In this document: positions 1 through 5,964 of the stretch, one piece after another
How the letters are laid out: every line of letters begins with the position of its first letter
Position numbering within the stretch: position 1 is the first letter of the stretch
Source of the DNA: Methanobacteriota archaeon
GTDB taxonomy: Archaea > Thermoplasmatota > Poseidoniia > Poseidoniales > Thalassarchaeaceae
Length of the DNA: 6,359 bases
Reading direction: 5' to 3'
NCBI GenBank assembly: GCA_014384685.1
Contig: JACNFL010000209.1
Span: 1 to 6,359, forward strand
Translations under genes and position numbers: made by a program
The notes under the pieces: model-generated
What the model was told of the DNA's origin: nothing
Seen by the model: only the letters and a program-made list of their open reading frames with translations
The model's database searches: none

Positions 1-3000
1 CCCTGAGAGGTAGAGTGAAACTTTTCCAAATACTCCATTTGCTACCACCTCTAGAGAGGGGAAATCAATTTTCACGGTCCCATTTTCTTTCATTGGAGTT
101 ATTTCACGCATGATTGAATATTCCCATTCGTCAGCTTCGCCGTCATTATCTACGTCGTCGATACCTTCTCTCCATGAATGCAATAATAGAGGACCGCCGA
201 GAGCTTCAATTTCCGAAATTTCAACTGACAATGGCAAGAGTCTGTCCTCTGGCCAAACATTGCCATCAGCGGGTCTAGGACCACTAGGTGTGTAAGCCAT
301 TAATGGACCGAGTGTCGGTGGGTTAGAGTCAATAATTAGAGTGACAGGTGTTCTATCAGAAGTAACATCTGTTGCCCCACTAAGTGAGACGCCTGTTGGA
401 CCAGGGCGAAGAATCCATGCTGTGAGGTTGACTTCTCCGCTTGATTGCCCTAGAAGAACACTAGCGTTCCACTCACCGTTTAAGCCACTTGAGGCAACAA
501 CTTGAGTTGTGCCGTTGATATGTTCAGATTGGATTGTGACTTGGAAATTGTCATTTGAAGGTCGCATATTAGAATCCTCAAATCTAACTTTGCCGGAGAC
601 CTCAACAATTGATCCTGTAGCGATTTCAAATGGATAAGCCGGAGAACCGCGGGTTGAAAGGAGGTTGCCATCTTGGTTCCTAACTTCCCAAGTATCTATT
701 TCCATATCATTTTCAACTGCTTTTGAGCCAATGCCGATTCTGACAACATCATCAGCAAGGTTGACTCCACTAACTGCCCAAGAATCGGCAGCAACATCTA
801 GCCAATCGACATCATCCCAACTCCATTCCGTCTGTAGATGCCATTCAATCTGCCATCCTCTTTCAATAGGTGAAATTGTGGTGCTCGTTGTGTCAAATGA
901 TACTTGGCCACCTCCACTATTTTGAGTGAATGTAGGGGTGCTTGAAAGATCTGAAATGGAGAATGAAATCAAATCACCGCTGGGCGCTGTCAAAGTTAGG
1001 TTGGCAGTAGCTAACAGTTCCCGTGAATACAAATGCGTTAGTTCAGTAATGATGATTGTGGGTCGGTCTGGAAGCCAAGTTTCTGGCACCGAGATAACCT
1101 CGTTAACCAAAAGTGGTGCATGCTCTACCCCGCCCCACAACCCAATACCACCAGCCTCAGAATCAACTCGGACAGGAATATTGTAAGTCCCATTCGACGG
1201 GCTACTTACATTCACCACCTGAGAAACTACTGGCCCAAGTCCTGATACGTTATCTCTCAAGATGTAGTTCAACCCATAGATACGGATTTGGGTTAAATCA
1301 GTTGTATCCAACGATATCGGAATTTGCTTCCAATCTCTTGTTGAATTTGCATAAGGCATACCAACTTGAGCGTTGATTGATTGGATGACTGCAGTATCCA
1401 GTGGGACCAAGATTCCTTGTCCATTTGCAATTGTTTGCTGATTCAGCAATGCTGCTCCGGCTATCGAAAGATTAACCTCAACAGATTGCTGATAAGTTTG
1501 CACACCGACTATTCCACCAGTTACAATTGCACCTTCTGGAATTAGTAGAGATATGAAATTCATACCGTTCCATTGAGAATCAGTTGTCGCACTTCTTGTA
1601 TTAGATAACATCAGAGAATCCTGCCATCCAAGTTGACCTCGCCCATCGTTTCCTTCACTGAACGCCCAATCAATTGAGCCATCGTCACCAACGTCAATTG
1701 AGACATTTAATCCGGGTTGGAGGATTCGTCCTGAAACTTTTAATGAATTAATCCAGCCTCCTGGCTGCAGATCAATTTGAACACGATATGCAGTTAGGGG
1801 TATTGTTCTTTGAACTGTTTTGTTTCCTAAAACCCCATAATTAAACGATGTACCTCTCTCATCTAACAATGTTACAAGAACACCGGCGCCTACACCTGAT
1901 AACTCAAATACCTCCATTGGACTATTCGCATAAATTAGCGGGCCAGTGACTGAATGAGTAGCCAACCCTGGGTTTGTCAGATTTCCTGATGTTTGATTCA
2001 AATCAAGATATGGCGATATTGCCCAGCCATTGGATGTATCTCTAGCTGAGAAGATGTTTGTTCCTCCAACATACAACGCGTGTACCTTTGGTGTTAGTTC
2101 GGGTTCAGATGTTCCCATCTCCAATTTGATTCTTACCTTTTCACCAAGTGAGCCGGGTAACGGAATTACTGGGAAACTAAGGTTCCCCATCCCATTCACA
2201 ATGGCTCCACTTTCATCTATTAGTGAGCAACGGACCCAAGTTCCATTCGGAACTGAGGCATCAATATCTATCGTTCCCAAACCATTTCTATTTGTATCAA
2301 TTAAATCGCTTGTCCAGGTCCCCTGCTCCTCAAACCAGTCAACATAGAGCCCCACATCATCGAGATACCAACCATCTGCTTCCAATAACGGATCGGAATA
2401 AAACGAAAATCGTAATTTTATTGCTTGGCCACCATACTGACTAACATCAGCCTCCTTAGTAACCCATGATTTGTTATTACTAGGGCCACGCTGCCCATAA
2501 CAAGTGGGCTTTGCATTACTGCCATCCATTGCCCACAAGTTGTAGATATCAGAATTTGGATTCTGGTTCTGTAGGGTATCATAGAAATCGGGTTCATTCT
2601 GTCCATAAGGAATCCAAGTGCGACCATCGTCAGTTGAGATGTAAACAACACCACCATCCCAACTAGGTTCAGCACATGCGAATTGCTTGAATGAAATTCG
2701 CGCATGGCTACCAACAGGAATTGCCAAATCAGGGGAAATCAAATGCGTCCAGGTATTCGGTTGATATGTATCTGAAAAGACAATACCCGCGTAATAAGAA
2801 CCAGAATCTGGAGTATCAGGACCGTACACCCATGTGTTGTTGTGTGCGCGGAATTCCCACCCTGTGCCGCGGGCTGTGTCAATTTCCCACCCTTCTGGAA
2901 GTAGAGGTGAGTTCTCAAAAGAATCAAATTGGTATGAAGGTCCATTTACCCCATGTGAAGTTAGGTGTTGCCACTCGTCTAACCCTGTACCGATGTTTCC

Positions 3001-4494
3001 GTGAGTTGGATTTCCATTGTTGACATCTGTGAAATTAAGGTAGAGGTGTGTTGTCTGGTTACCAGTTGTTCCAGACGATATCCGTACATCATCAATAAAC
3101 AACCCTTCTGGTGGGTCTAGAGTTGTACCACCAAAACCTGAGCCTGGGAAGGTATCTGTTTCAAGGTAGACGCGGATGTAAACTGAAGAGTTACCAGCAA
3201 GTGATTGAGGCAAAGGATGGGAAAGAGGTTTCCAACCTCTTGAATCATCAACATACATTTGACCCCCAATAAGAACTCCGAAAGACGGCATCTGAGGAGA
3301 GAAGGAAGTCCATGTCAAATTGTTGAGTGACCACTCCCAGTTGAAATTATCATAGATATCTCCTTCCATGTCAAAATCAACAGCATAATCCAGCATTATT
3401 GGGCCACTTGCATTTGAGAGATTGGTCTCAAATGAAAGGAAAGAATTGGCACCATCAGCATAGTAATTTGATAAATTACCATGGAACCACGAACCAAATT
3501 CTGATCCTGAATTTGTAAGATTCACATTGTCAAGAAACATTCCTGGTCTTTGGACTGTTGAGTTGACATCTGTCCAGACAACGAAACGGAAGCGGGCATT
3601 ACTAGCATTAGCAATTCCCGGATAGTTATCAAGATTGAAATTTGCTTGTTGCCATCCGGTTGCATTAGGTGAAGCCCACACTTCAAAATTTGAACCACCA
3701 CTCCCGTTTGGCGATGGCGCAGCTGAATTAATACGATTGTTGTAGCCTCCTTCAGGAGTGATGTAATTCCAATTTGCGCCACCATCAATGCTCATCTCAA
3801 CCCACGCGCCATCAGCATTTCCGTTAACTGCGCTAGGCGTGTACATATGTTGCCAATATGAGAAAGTGAGATTGAAATTATTGATTACATTTGGTACATA
3901 AAAGTCTGGAGATTCCATCCAACTGTGGACCCCATTAGGAAGTGCTTGGTCGTCGGAGGTGGCGATGATGTAACGCCCGGTCACTCCTCCAATTGGAATC
4001 AAGCCACCACTGGATTCACGACCTGAACCATTGATAGGCCCTGCAATTCCCAACATATCGCTTATTTCCCAAACACCAGGTGTACCACCATATTGCCAAT
4101 TTTGAACAATCCGCTTCAAGGTTTCAAAGTCATTAATTCTGCCAACCGAATGGTTTGCATCAAGACTTAGTGCACCATCAAAGAAATCTGCTGTTGTTGA
4201 ATTCCAAAGGCCCCAACTAAAGTTGAGTTTACCATTTGCGTCCTCAACCCACTCAACACCAGTACCAAGGTCACTCATACCGTCCTCGCTAACTTCTAGC
4301 CAAGCATCAAGCACTTCTTCACCTTGAGGAACTTGGAAACCAGTAACGGTAACATTACCACCACCTGAAGGAGACGAAATAACACTTGGACCAACCCACA
4401 TAGTTTGGTTAGCGGAGACTAAGCCTGCCATTGGCATGATGATGAGCAACAGGGCAAGAAGATAGGCTCTCCTTGTATCTGAATTATCCACCAT
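1..4494 (-). CDS. giant secreted multidomain surface protein, partial (C-terminus beyond left edge)
   Basis: One open frame of 1498 codons with no stop, still open at base 1. ATG at 4494 is chosen because a GAGG motif lies 7 nt upstream and a textbook signal peptide follows at once. An in-frame ATG at 4512 would only add MCRGGA, and a stop lies at 4525-4527. In order: signal peptide (1-28); three jelly-roll modules (about 133-330, 336-473, 521-720), each ending in a [GL][MFW][FY][LI]D[DN]V strand; a beta-rich stretch (740-1290) without a recognised family; an Ig-like module (about 1293-1395); and an acidic EF-hand-like loop (1446-1458). About 37 N-x-S/T sequons and only three cysteines (607, 665, 756) fit an exported, N-glycosylated archaeal protein. 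No catalytic motif is visible, and module 3 resembles the C-terminal domain of immune inhibitor A peptidases rather than their enzyme part. I infer a structural, adhesive or glycan-binding role at the cell surface. The membrane anchor, if any, would be in the missing C-terminus. Exact function is unknown. Confidence 0.9.
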   Translation of the reverse strand, partial: MVDNSDTRRAYLLALLLIIMPMAGLVSANQTMWVGPSVISSPSGGGNVTVTGFQVPQGEEVLDAWLEVSEDGMSDLGTGVEWVEDANGKLNFSWGLWNSTTADFFDGALSLDANHSVGRINDFETLKRIVQNWQYGGTPGVWEISDMLGIAGPINGSGRESSGGLIPIGGVTGRYIIATSDDQALPNGVHSWMESPDFYVPNVINNFNLTFSYWQHMYTPSAVNGNADGAWVEMSIDGGANWNYITPEGGYNNRINSAAPSPNGSGGSNFEVWASPNATGWQQANFNLDNYPGIANASNARFRFVVWTDVNSTVQRPGMFLDNVNLTNSGSEFGSWFHGNLSNYYADGANSFLSFETNLSNASGPIMLDYAVDFDMEGDIYDNFNWEWSLNNLTWTSFSPQMPSFGVLIGGQMYVDDSRGWKPLSHPLPQSLAGNSSVYIRVYLETDTFPGSGFGGTTLDPPEGLFIDDVRISSGTTGNQTTHLYLNFTDVNNGNPTHGNIGTGLDEWQHLTSHGVNGPSYQFDSFENSPLLPEGWEIDTARGTGWEFRAHNNTWVYGPDTPDSGSYYAGIVFSDTYQPNTWTHLISPDLAIPVGSHARISFKQFACAEPSWDGGVVYISTDDGRTWIPYGQNEPDFYDTLQNQNPNSDIYNLWAMDGSNAKPTCYGQRGPSNNKSWVTKEADVSQYGGQAIKLRFSFYSDPLLEADGWYLDDVGLYVDWFEEQGTWTSDLIDTNRNGLGTIDIDASVPNGTWVRCSLIDESGAIVNGMGNLSFPVIPLPGSLGEKVRIKLEMGTSEPELTPKVHALYVGGTNIFSARDTSNGWAISPYLDLNQTSGNLTNPGLATHSVTGPLIYANSPMEVFELSGVGAGVLVTLLDERGTSFNYGVLGNKTVQRTIPLTAYRVQIDLQPGGWINSLKVSGRILQPGLNVSIDVGDDGSIDWAFSEGNDGRGQLGWQDSLMLSNTRSATTDSQWNGMNFISLLIPEGAIVTGGIVGVQTYQQSVEVNLSIAGAALLNQQTIANGQGILVPLDTAVIQSINAQVGMPYANSTRDWKQIPISLDTTDLTQIRIYGLNYILRDNVSGLGPVVSQVVNVSSPSNGTYNIPVRVDSEAGGIGLWGGVEHAPLLVNEVISVPETWLPDRPTIIITELTHLYSRELLATANLTLTAPSGDLISFSISDLSSTPTFTQNSGGGQVSFDTTSTTISPIERGWQIEWHLQTEWSWDDVDWLDVAADSWAVSGVNLADDVVRIGIGSKAVENDMEIDTWEVRNQDGNLLSTRGSPAYPFEIATGSIVEVSGKVRFEDSNMRPSNDNFQVTIQSEHINGTTQVVASSGLNGEWNASVLLGQSSGEVNLTAWILRPGPTGVSLSGATDVTSDRTPVTLIIDSNPPTLGPLMAYTPSGPRPADGNVWPEDRLLPLSVEISEIEALGGPLLLHSWREGIDDVDNDGEADEWEYSIMREITPMKENGTVKIDFPSLEVVANGVFGKVSLYLSG
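310..618 (-). other. Ig-like beta-sandwich module of the surface protein
   Basis: Residues about 1293-1395 alternate short hydrophobic strands and polar turns: IVEVSGKVRFED, a Pro/Asn turn, NFQVTIQSEHI, TQVVASSGLNGEWNAS, GEVNLTAWIL and PVTLIIDSNPP. The order 'VxVxGxVxFxD ... VxVxxxxx ... xxGxWxxxxxL ... GxVxLxAxxx ... D-x-x-PP' is characteristic of bacterial/archaeal Ig-like and filamin-type repeats. I cannot name the exact family from pattern alone. Confidence 0.45.
2335..2934 (-). repeat. jelly-roll module 3 of the surface protein (best match to InhA-type domain)
   Basis: Residues about 521-720. It opens with FDSFENSPLLPEGWEI, then LISPDLAIP (585-593), ARISFKQFAC, an exact Asp-box STDDGRTW (620-627), WVTKEADVSQYGGQAIKLRF (677-696), and the closing strand GWYLDDVGLYV (708-718). 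The run 'W-x-polar-D-V-S-x-Y-x-G-Q-x-I-x-L-R-F' followed by GWYLDDV is what one expects in the MAM-like C-terminal domain of immune inhibitor A and other secreted 'choice-of-anchor' proteins. Two of the protein's three cysteines (607 and 665) are in this module and could pair. Confidence 0.65.
3076..3489 (-). repeat. jelly-roll module 2 of the surface protein (diverged, shorter)
   Basis: Residues about 336-473. It shares the framework of its neighbours: SFLSFETNLS, PIMLDYAVDF, a degenerate Asp-box-like hairpin WSLNNLTW (388-395), VYIRVYLETD, and the closing strand GLFIDDVRI (464-472). The hairpin has lost the Asp and Gly of the canonical box. It is about 60 residues shorter than modules 1 and 3, and the connection to module 1 is nearly direct. 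Confidence 0.5.
3505..4098 (-). repeat. jelly-roll module 1 of the surface protein (MAM/InhA-like)
   Basis: Residues about 133-330. The pattern is WEIS near the start, then a SPDFYVP strand, a long beta strand NFNLTFSYW (207-214), an exact Asp-box SIDGGANW (235-242), GWQQANFNLDNY, RFRFVVWTD, and the closing strand GMFLDNVNL (318-326). This order (polar SP-strand, hydrophobic strand, S-x-D-x-G-x-x-W hairpin, RFRF-type strand, LDNV strand) is that of concanavalin A-like jelly rolls such as MAM and the C-terminal domain of InhA/M6 peptidases. Family assignment is by pattern only, without a profile search. Confidence 0.6.
4411..4494 (-). other. Sec signal peptide of the giant surface protein
   Basis: Residues 1-28 have the classic three-part layout. 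A polar start (MVDNSDTRR) carries two arginines, a hydrophobic core (AYLLALLLIIMPMAGL) follows, and a VSA box comes just before N29, giving a likely signal peptidase I site after A28. The arginine pair is not in the S/T-R-R-x-F-L-K context, so Tat export is not indicated. There is no lipobox cysteine, so a lipoprotein is unlikely. Confidence 0.88.
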
Positions 4495-4501
4495 GGCTCC
4501 G

Positions 4502-4506
4502 CCTCT
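4502..4506 (-). promoter_or_regulatory. ribosome binding site of the giant surface protein
   Basis: On the minus strand AGAGG (its GAGG core complementary to the CCUC of the archaeal 16S 3' end) sits 7 nt before ATG at 4494. This spacing supports that start over the in-frame ATG at 4512, which would overlap the motif, and over the GTG immediately after the chosen ATG. A second GGAG lies only 2 nt from the ATG and is too close for it, although it is 5 nt from the GTG. Confidence 0.5.
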
Positions 4507-4602
4507 GCACATAACTGGGTGTGCTCACTTCGTTTGAACTCTCTCCAACCATGACTGAGTTATCCAAATTGTGGTATGATTTTGAGTGAAGCATTCTTAG
4601 GA

Positions 4603-4614
4603 TGCCTTCGGGCA
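4603..4614 (+). other. small UUCG-capped hairpin in the GINS leader
   Basis: TGCC-TTCG-GGCA forms a perfect 4-bp stem closed by C(UUCG)G, an unusually stable RNA tetraloop. It ends 22 bases before the GINS ATG. If transcription starts upstream of it, it would lie in the 5' leader. It is short enough to occur by chance. Confidence 0.3.
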
Positions 4615-4636
4615 GAGGGATATCGGGCGAGTTGAA

Positions 4637-5575
4637 ATGAGCGGCGAGGTGGGTGAATCTACGCGAGTTAGCACAGGACAATTGCAAGCAATTGAGAACC
4701 AATTGTTCAGTTTAGTGAGGCAACAAGCCAAACAAAATCATCCAATTGAATTACCTCGACCTGATTTTTGGGCACAGGTTTCAACTCTTCTTGCAAACAT
4801 CGATATTGAACTGGCTGAGGTTGGAAAATCTGAAGGTTGGAGTGTGAAAGCACAAAATCTCAGCCGCCGCCAAGGAAATGTCAGAAGGTCTGTTGCTGAT
4901 CTAACTCAACACCGATTGACTGCTTTCGTTAGGCACGCATCCACCAATAATCTAGCATCTGCTCCTTATGGTGATGTACTAGGTGAAGAAAAAAGTCCTC
5001 TCAATCCACTTGATTGGCAGAGGCATGACGCTGCAGAGAGAGCGTTTTACGAGGGACTGAATTCATTAATTGAGAAGTACAAACACCATGTTTCATGGAA
5101 TGTCTTGCAAAAAGGATTGGTTGGGGAAACCGAGCAAAGCCCAGTTGTGGAGCAAGGCACAGTACAATTAGACTCGTTTGTCAAGGATGAAGGGGGGATT
5201 ACAGGACAAGGCCCTCCAAAGGTAGTTGTCAAAGAAGTTGAATCTCAACCATACGAAGACCCTGATGAGGATGAAGAACACAGAATTGCCAAAATGAGTG
5301 CCTACCCAACCTCTGGGATGGTAAAGCCGGACGTTACAAGTAAGGAAGATTCACATTCTACAGAAGGCGTATCGCCAGAACAAACTGAAGATTCATCTGA
5401 TGCGGCTAGTGAAGGAATGATTCGTATCAAGATGTTAACCGACTTACCAACATCAATTATGGATTCCAATGGAAACGAGTTAGAACTGATGCAAGGTGAT
5501 GTTGAATTTTGCGAAGCTGACTTCGCAACTGGATTGATTGCAGCAGGTTTCGCAGAAGATGCATCTATCGCTTGA
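4637..5575 (+). CDS. archaeal GINS complex subunit, Gins51-like (312 aa)
   Basis: GINS links the MCM helicase to GAN/Cdc45-like and other replisome proteins at archaeal forks. Residues 15-155 form an all-helical A domain. LQAIENQLFSLVRQQ is the first helix, PRPDFWAQVSTLLANI the second, VRRSVADLTQHRLTAFVRHA the signature helix with the conserved R-x-x-x-x-x-x-A spacing, and LDWQRHDAAERAFYEGLNSL the 'eE..fYe.L' helix. Residues 261-308 form the small beta B domain: MIRIKMLTDLPTSIMDSNGN, then LMQGDVEFCEADFATGLI and GFAED. This matches the archaeal 'vrvl.d.p.fvg.dG..y.l..GDvv.lpe..A..Li..G.ae' pattern. A-before-B order identifies the Gins51 (Sld5/Psf1-like) type rather than Gins23. The linker (about 160-260) is long, acidic and probably disordered, making the protein clearly longer than typical Gins51. 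ATG 4637 is the only start codon after the in-frame stop at 4598. Confidence 0.82.
   Translation: MSGEVGESTRVSTGQLQAIENQLFSLVRQQAKQNHPIELPRPDFWAQVSTLLANIDIELAEVGKSEGWSVKAQNLSRRQGNVRRSVADLTQHRLTAFVRHASTNNLASAPYGDVLGEEKSPLNPLDWQRHDAAERAFYEGLNSLIEKYKHHVSWNVLQKGLVGETEQSPVVEQGTVQLDSFVKDEGGITGQGPPKVVVKEVESQPYEDPDEDEEHRIAKMSAYPTSGMVKPDVTSKEDSHSTEGVSPEQTEDSSDAASEGMIRIKMLTDLPTSIMDSNGNELELMQGDVEFCEADFATGLIAAGFAEDASIA
5509..5528. other. perfect 8-bp inverted repeat at the GINS/uS10 convergent end
   Basis: TTGCGAAG-CTGA-CTTCGCAA is a perfect 8-bp stem with a 4-base loop inside the last codons of the GINS gene. For leftward uS10 transcripts it lies about 52 bases past the stop codon. No T-run follows on either strand, so it is not a typical terminator. 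It may act as an mRNA 3' structure or be accidental. Confidence 0.35.
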
Positions 5576-5580
5576 TGTAT

Positions 5581-5913
5581 CTAGTTGACATTACGCAGAG
5601 TTATCTCAATGGTTACAGTATCTGGAATTTCCAAACCGTGGACAACCCGTGCAAGAACTGCTTCATCCTTGGTTGAGTTGATTTCCAACTCGATTAAACG
5701 CTTGTGAACTCGCATTTCCCAGTGATCCCATGTTTCATTTCCTTCACCATCGGGTGCTTTGCGGCATGGAACAACTAAACGACGGGTTGGTAGCGGTATT
5801 GGGCCTCTCATTGAGACACCTGTTTGATCTGAAATCTGCTTGATTCCATCACACAAACTATCAACATCAACATGGTTCATACCAGTGACTTTGATTGCTG
5901 TGATGCTTGCCAT
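5581..5913 (-). CDS. rps10: small ribosomal subunit protein uS10 (archaeal S10)
   Basis: Complete 110-residue protein of the 30S subunit head, where uS10 contacts uS3 and uS14. The N-terminal strand ITAIKVTGMN, helix VDSLCDGIKQISDQTG, the signature GPIPLPTRRLVVPCRKAPDG, then GNETWDHWEMRVHKRLIEL and the final strand VTIEITLRNVN are all diagnostic. The PDGEG-x-x-T-W-D-x-W-E-M-R-V-H-K-R segment is the archaeal/eukaryotic version, not the bacterial one. Length is slightly above the usual archaeal size of about 102, owing to a few extra residues at the ends. It follows EF-1A by 51 bases on the same strand, as at the end of the archaeal str operon, and ends in TAG only 5 bases from the stop of the convergent GINS gene. 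Confidence 0.96.
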   Translation of the reverse strand: MASITAIKVTGMNHVDVDSLCDGIKQISDQTGVSMRGPIPLPTRRLVVPCRKAPDGEGNETWDHWEMRVHKRLIELEINSTKDEAVLARVVHGLEIPDTVTIEITLRNVN

Positions 5914-5922
5914 AGAGAAACC

Positions 5923-5927
5923 AACCT
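5923..5927 (-). promoter_or_regulatory. weak ribosome binding site of uS10
   Basis: The minus strand reads CACAGGTTGG ahead of ATG at 5913. The AGGT core pairs with four bases of the anti-Shine-Dalgarno and lies about 10 nt from the start. It is short, so the assignment is tentative, but no alternative in-frame ATG competes with the chosen start. Confidence 0.3.
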
Positions 5928-5964
5928 GTGAAATTAATTCTCAGTGTTCTCCAAAGTTAGGTAA

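Larger units (their letters stand above)
4495..4636. promoter_or_regulatory. divergent intergenic region, probable promoters of the surface protein and GINS genes
   Basis: This 142-base gap separates the starts of two oppositely directed genes, so both promoters should be here. The only A/T-rich stretches that could serve as archaeal TATA boxes are TTATCCAAATT (4560-4570, plus strand, towards GINS) and TCAAAATCATA (4585-4575, minus strand, towards the surface protein). Both are poor matches and neither has a convincing BRE, so positions are tentative. No strong Shine-Dalgarno motif precedes the GINS ATG. Confidence 0.35.

Noticed and set aside
110..3023. Several plus-strand open frames (for example 665-925, 926-1186, 1113-1376, 2030-2347, 2691-3023)
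   Set aside because: All lie opposite the continuous 1498-codon minus-strand gene. Their products are Ser/Pro/His-rich without recognisable domains, as expected of antisense shadows.
2418..3788. Minus-strand open frames at 2418-2714, 2739-2945 and 3522-3788
   Set aside because: They are out of frame with the giant gene, which reads through these positions with coherent domain motifs. They have no own ribosome binding site or recognisable product.
4484..4702. 72-residue minus-strand frame overlapping both the GINS start and the surface protein start
   Set aside because: It overlaps the well-supported GINS N-terminus antisense and resembles nothing known. An uncharacterised leader peptide is possible, but nothing supports it.
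5509..5528. Intrinsic terminator for uS10 or GINS
   Set aside because: The stem is real, but the minus strand continues AAAATTC and the plus strand CTGGATT, so there is no T-tract. It also lies within the GINS coding region.
5557..5566. 10-base palindrome AGATGCATCT as a protein-binding site
   Set aside because: It is inside the last codons of the GINS gene, has no second copy nearby and is readily explained by coding sequence.
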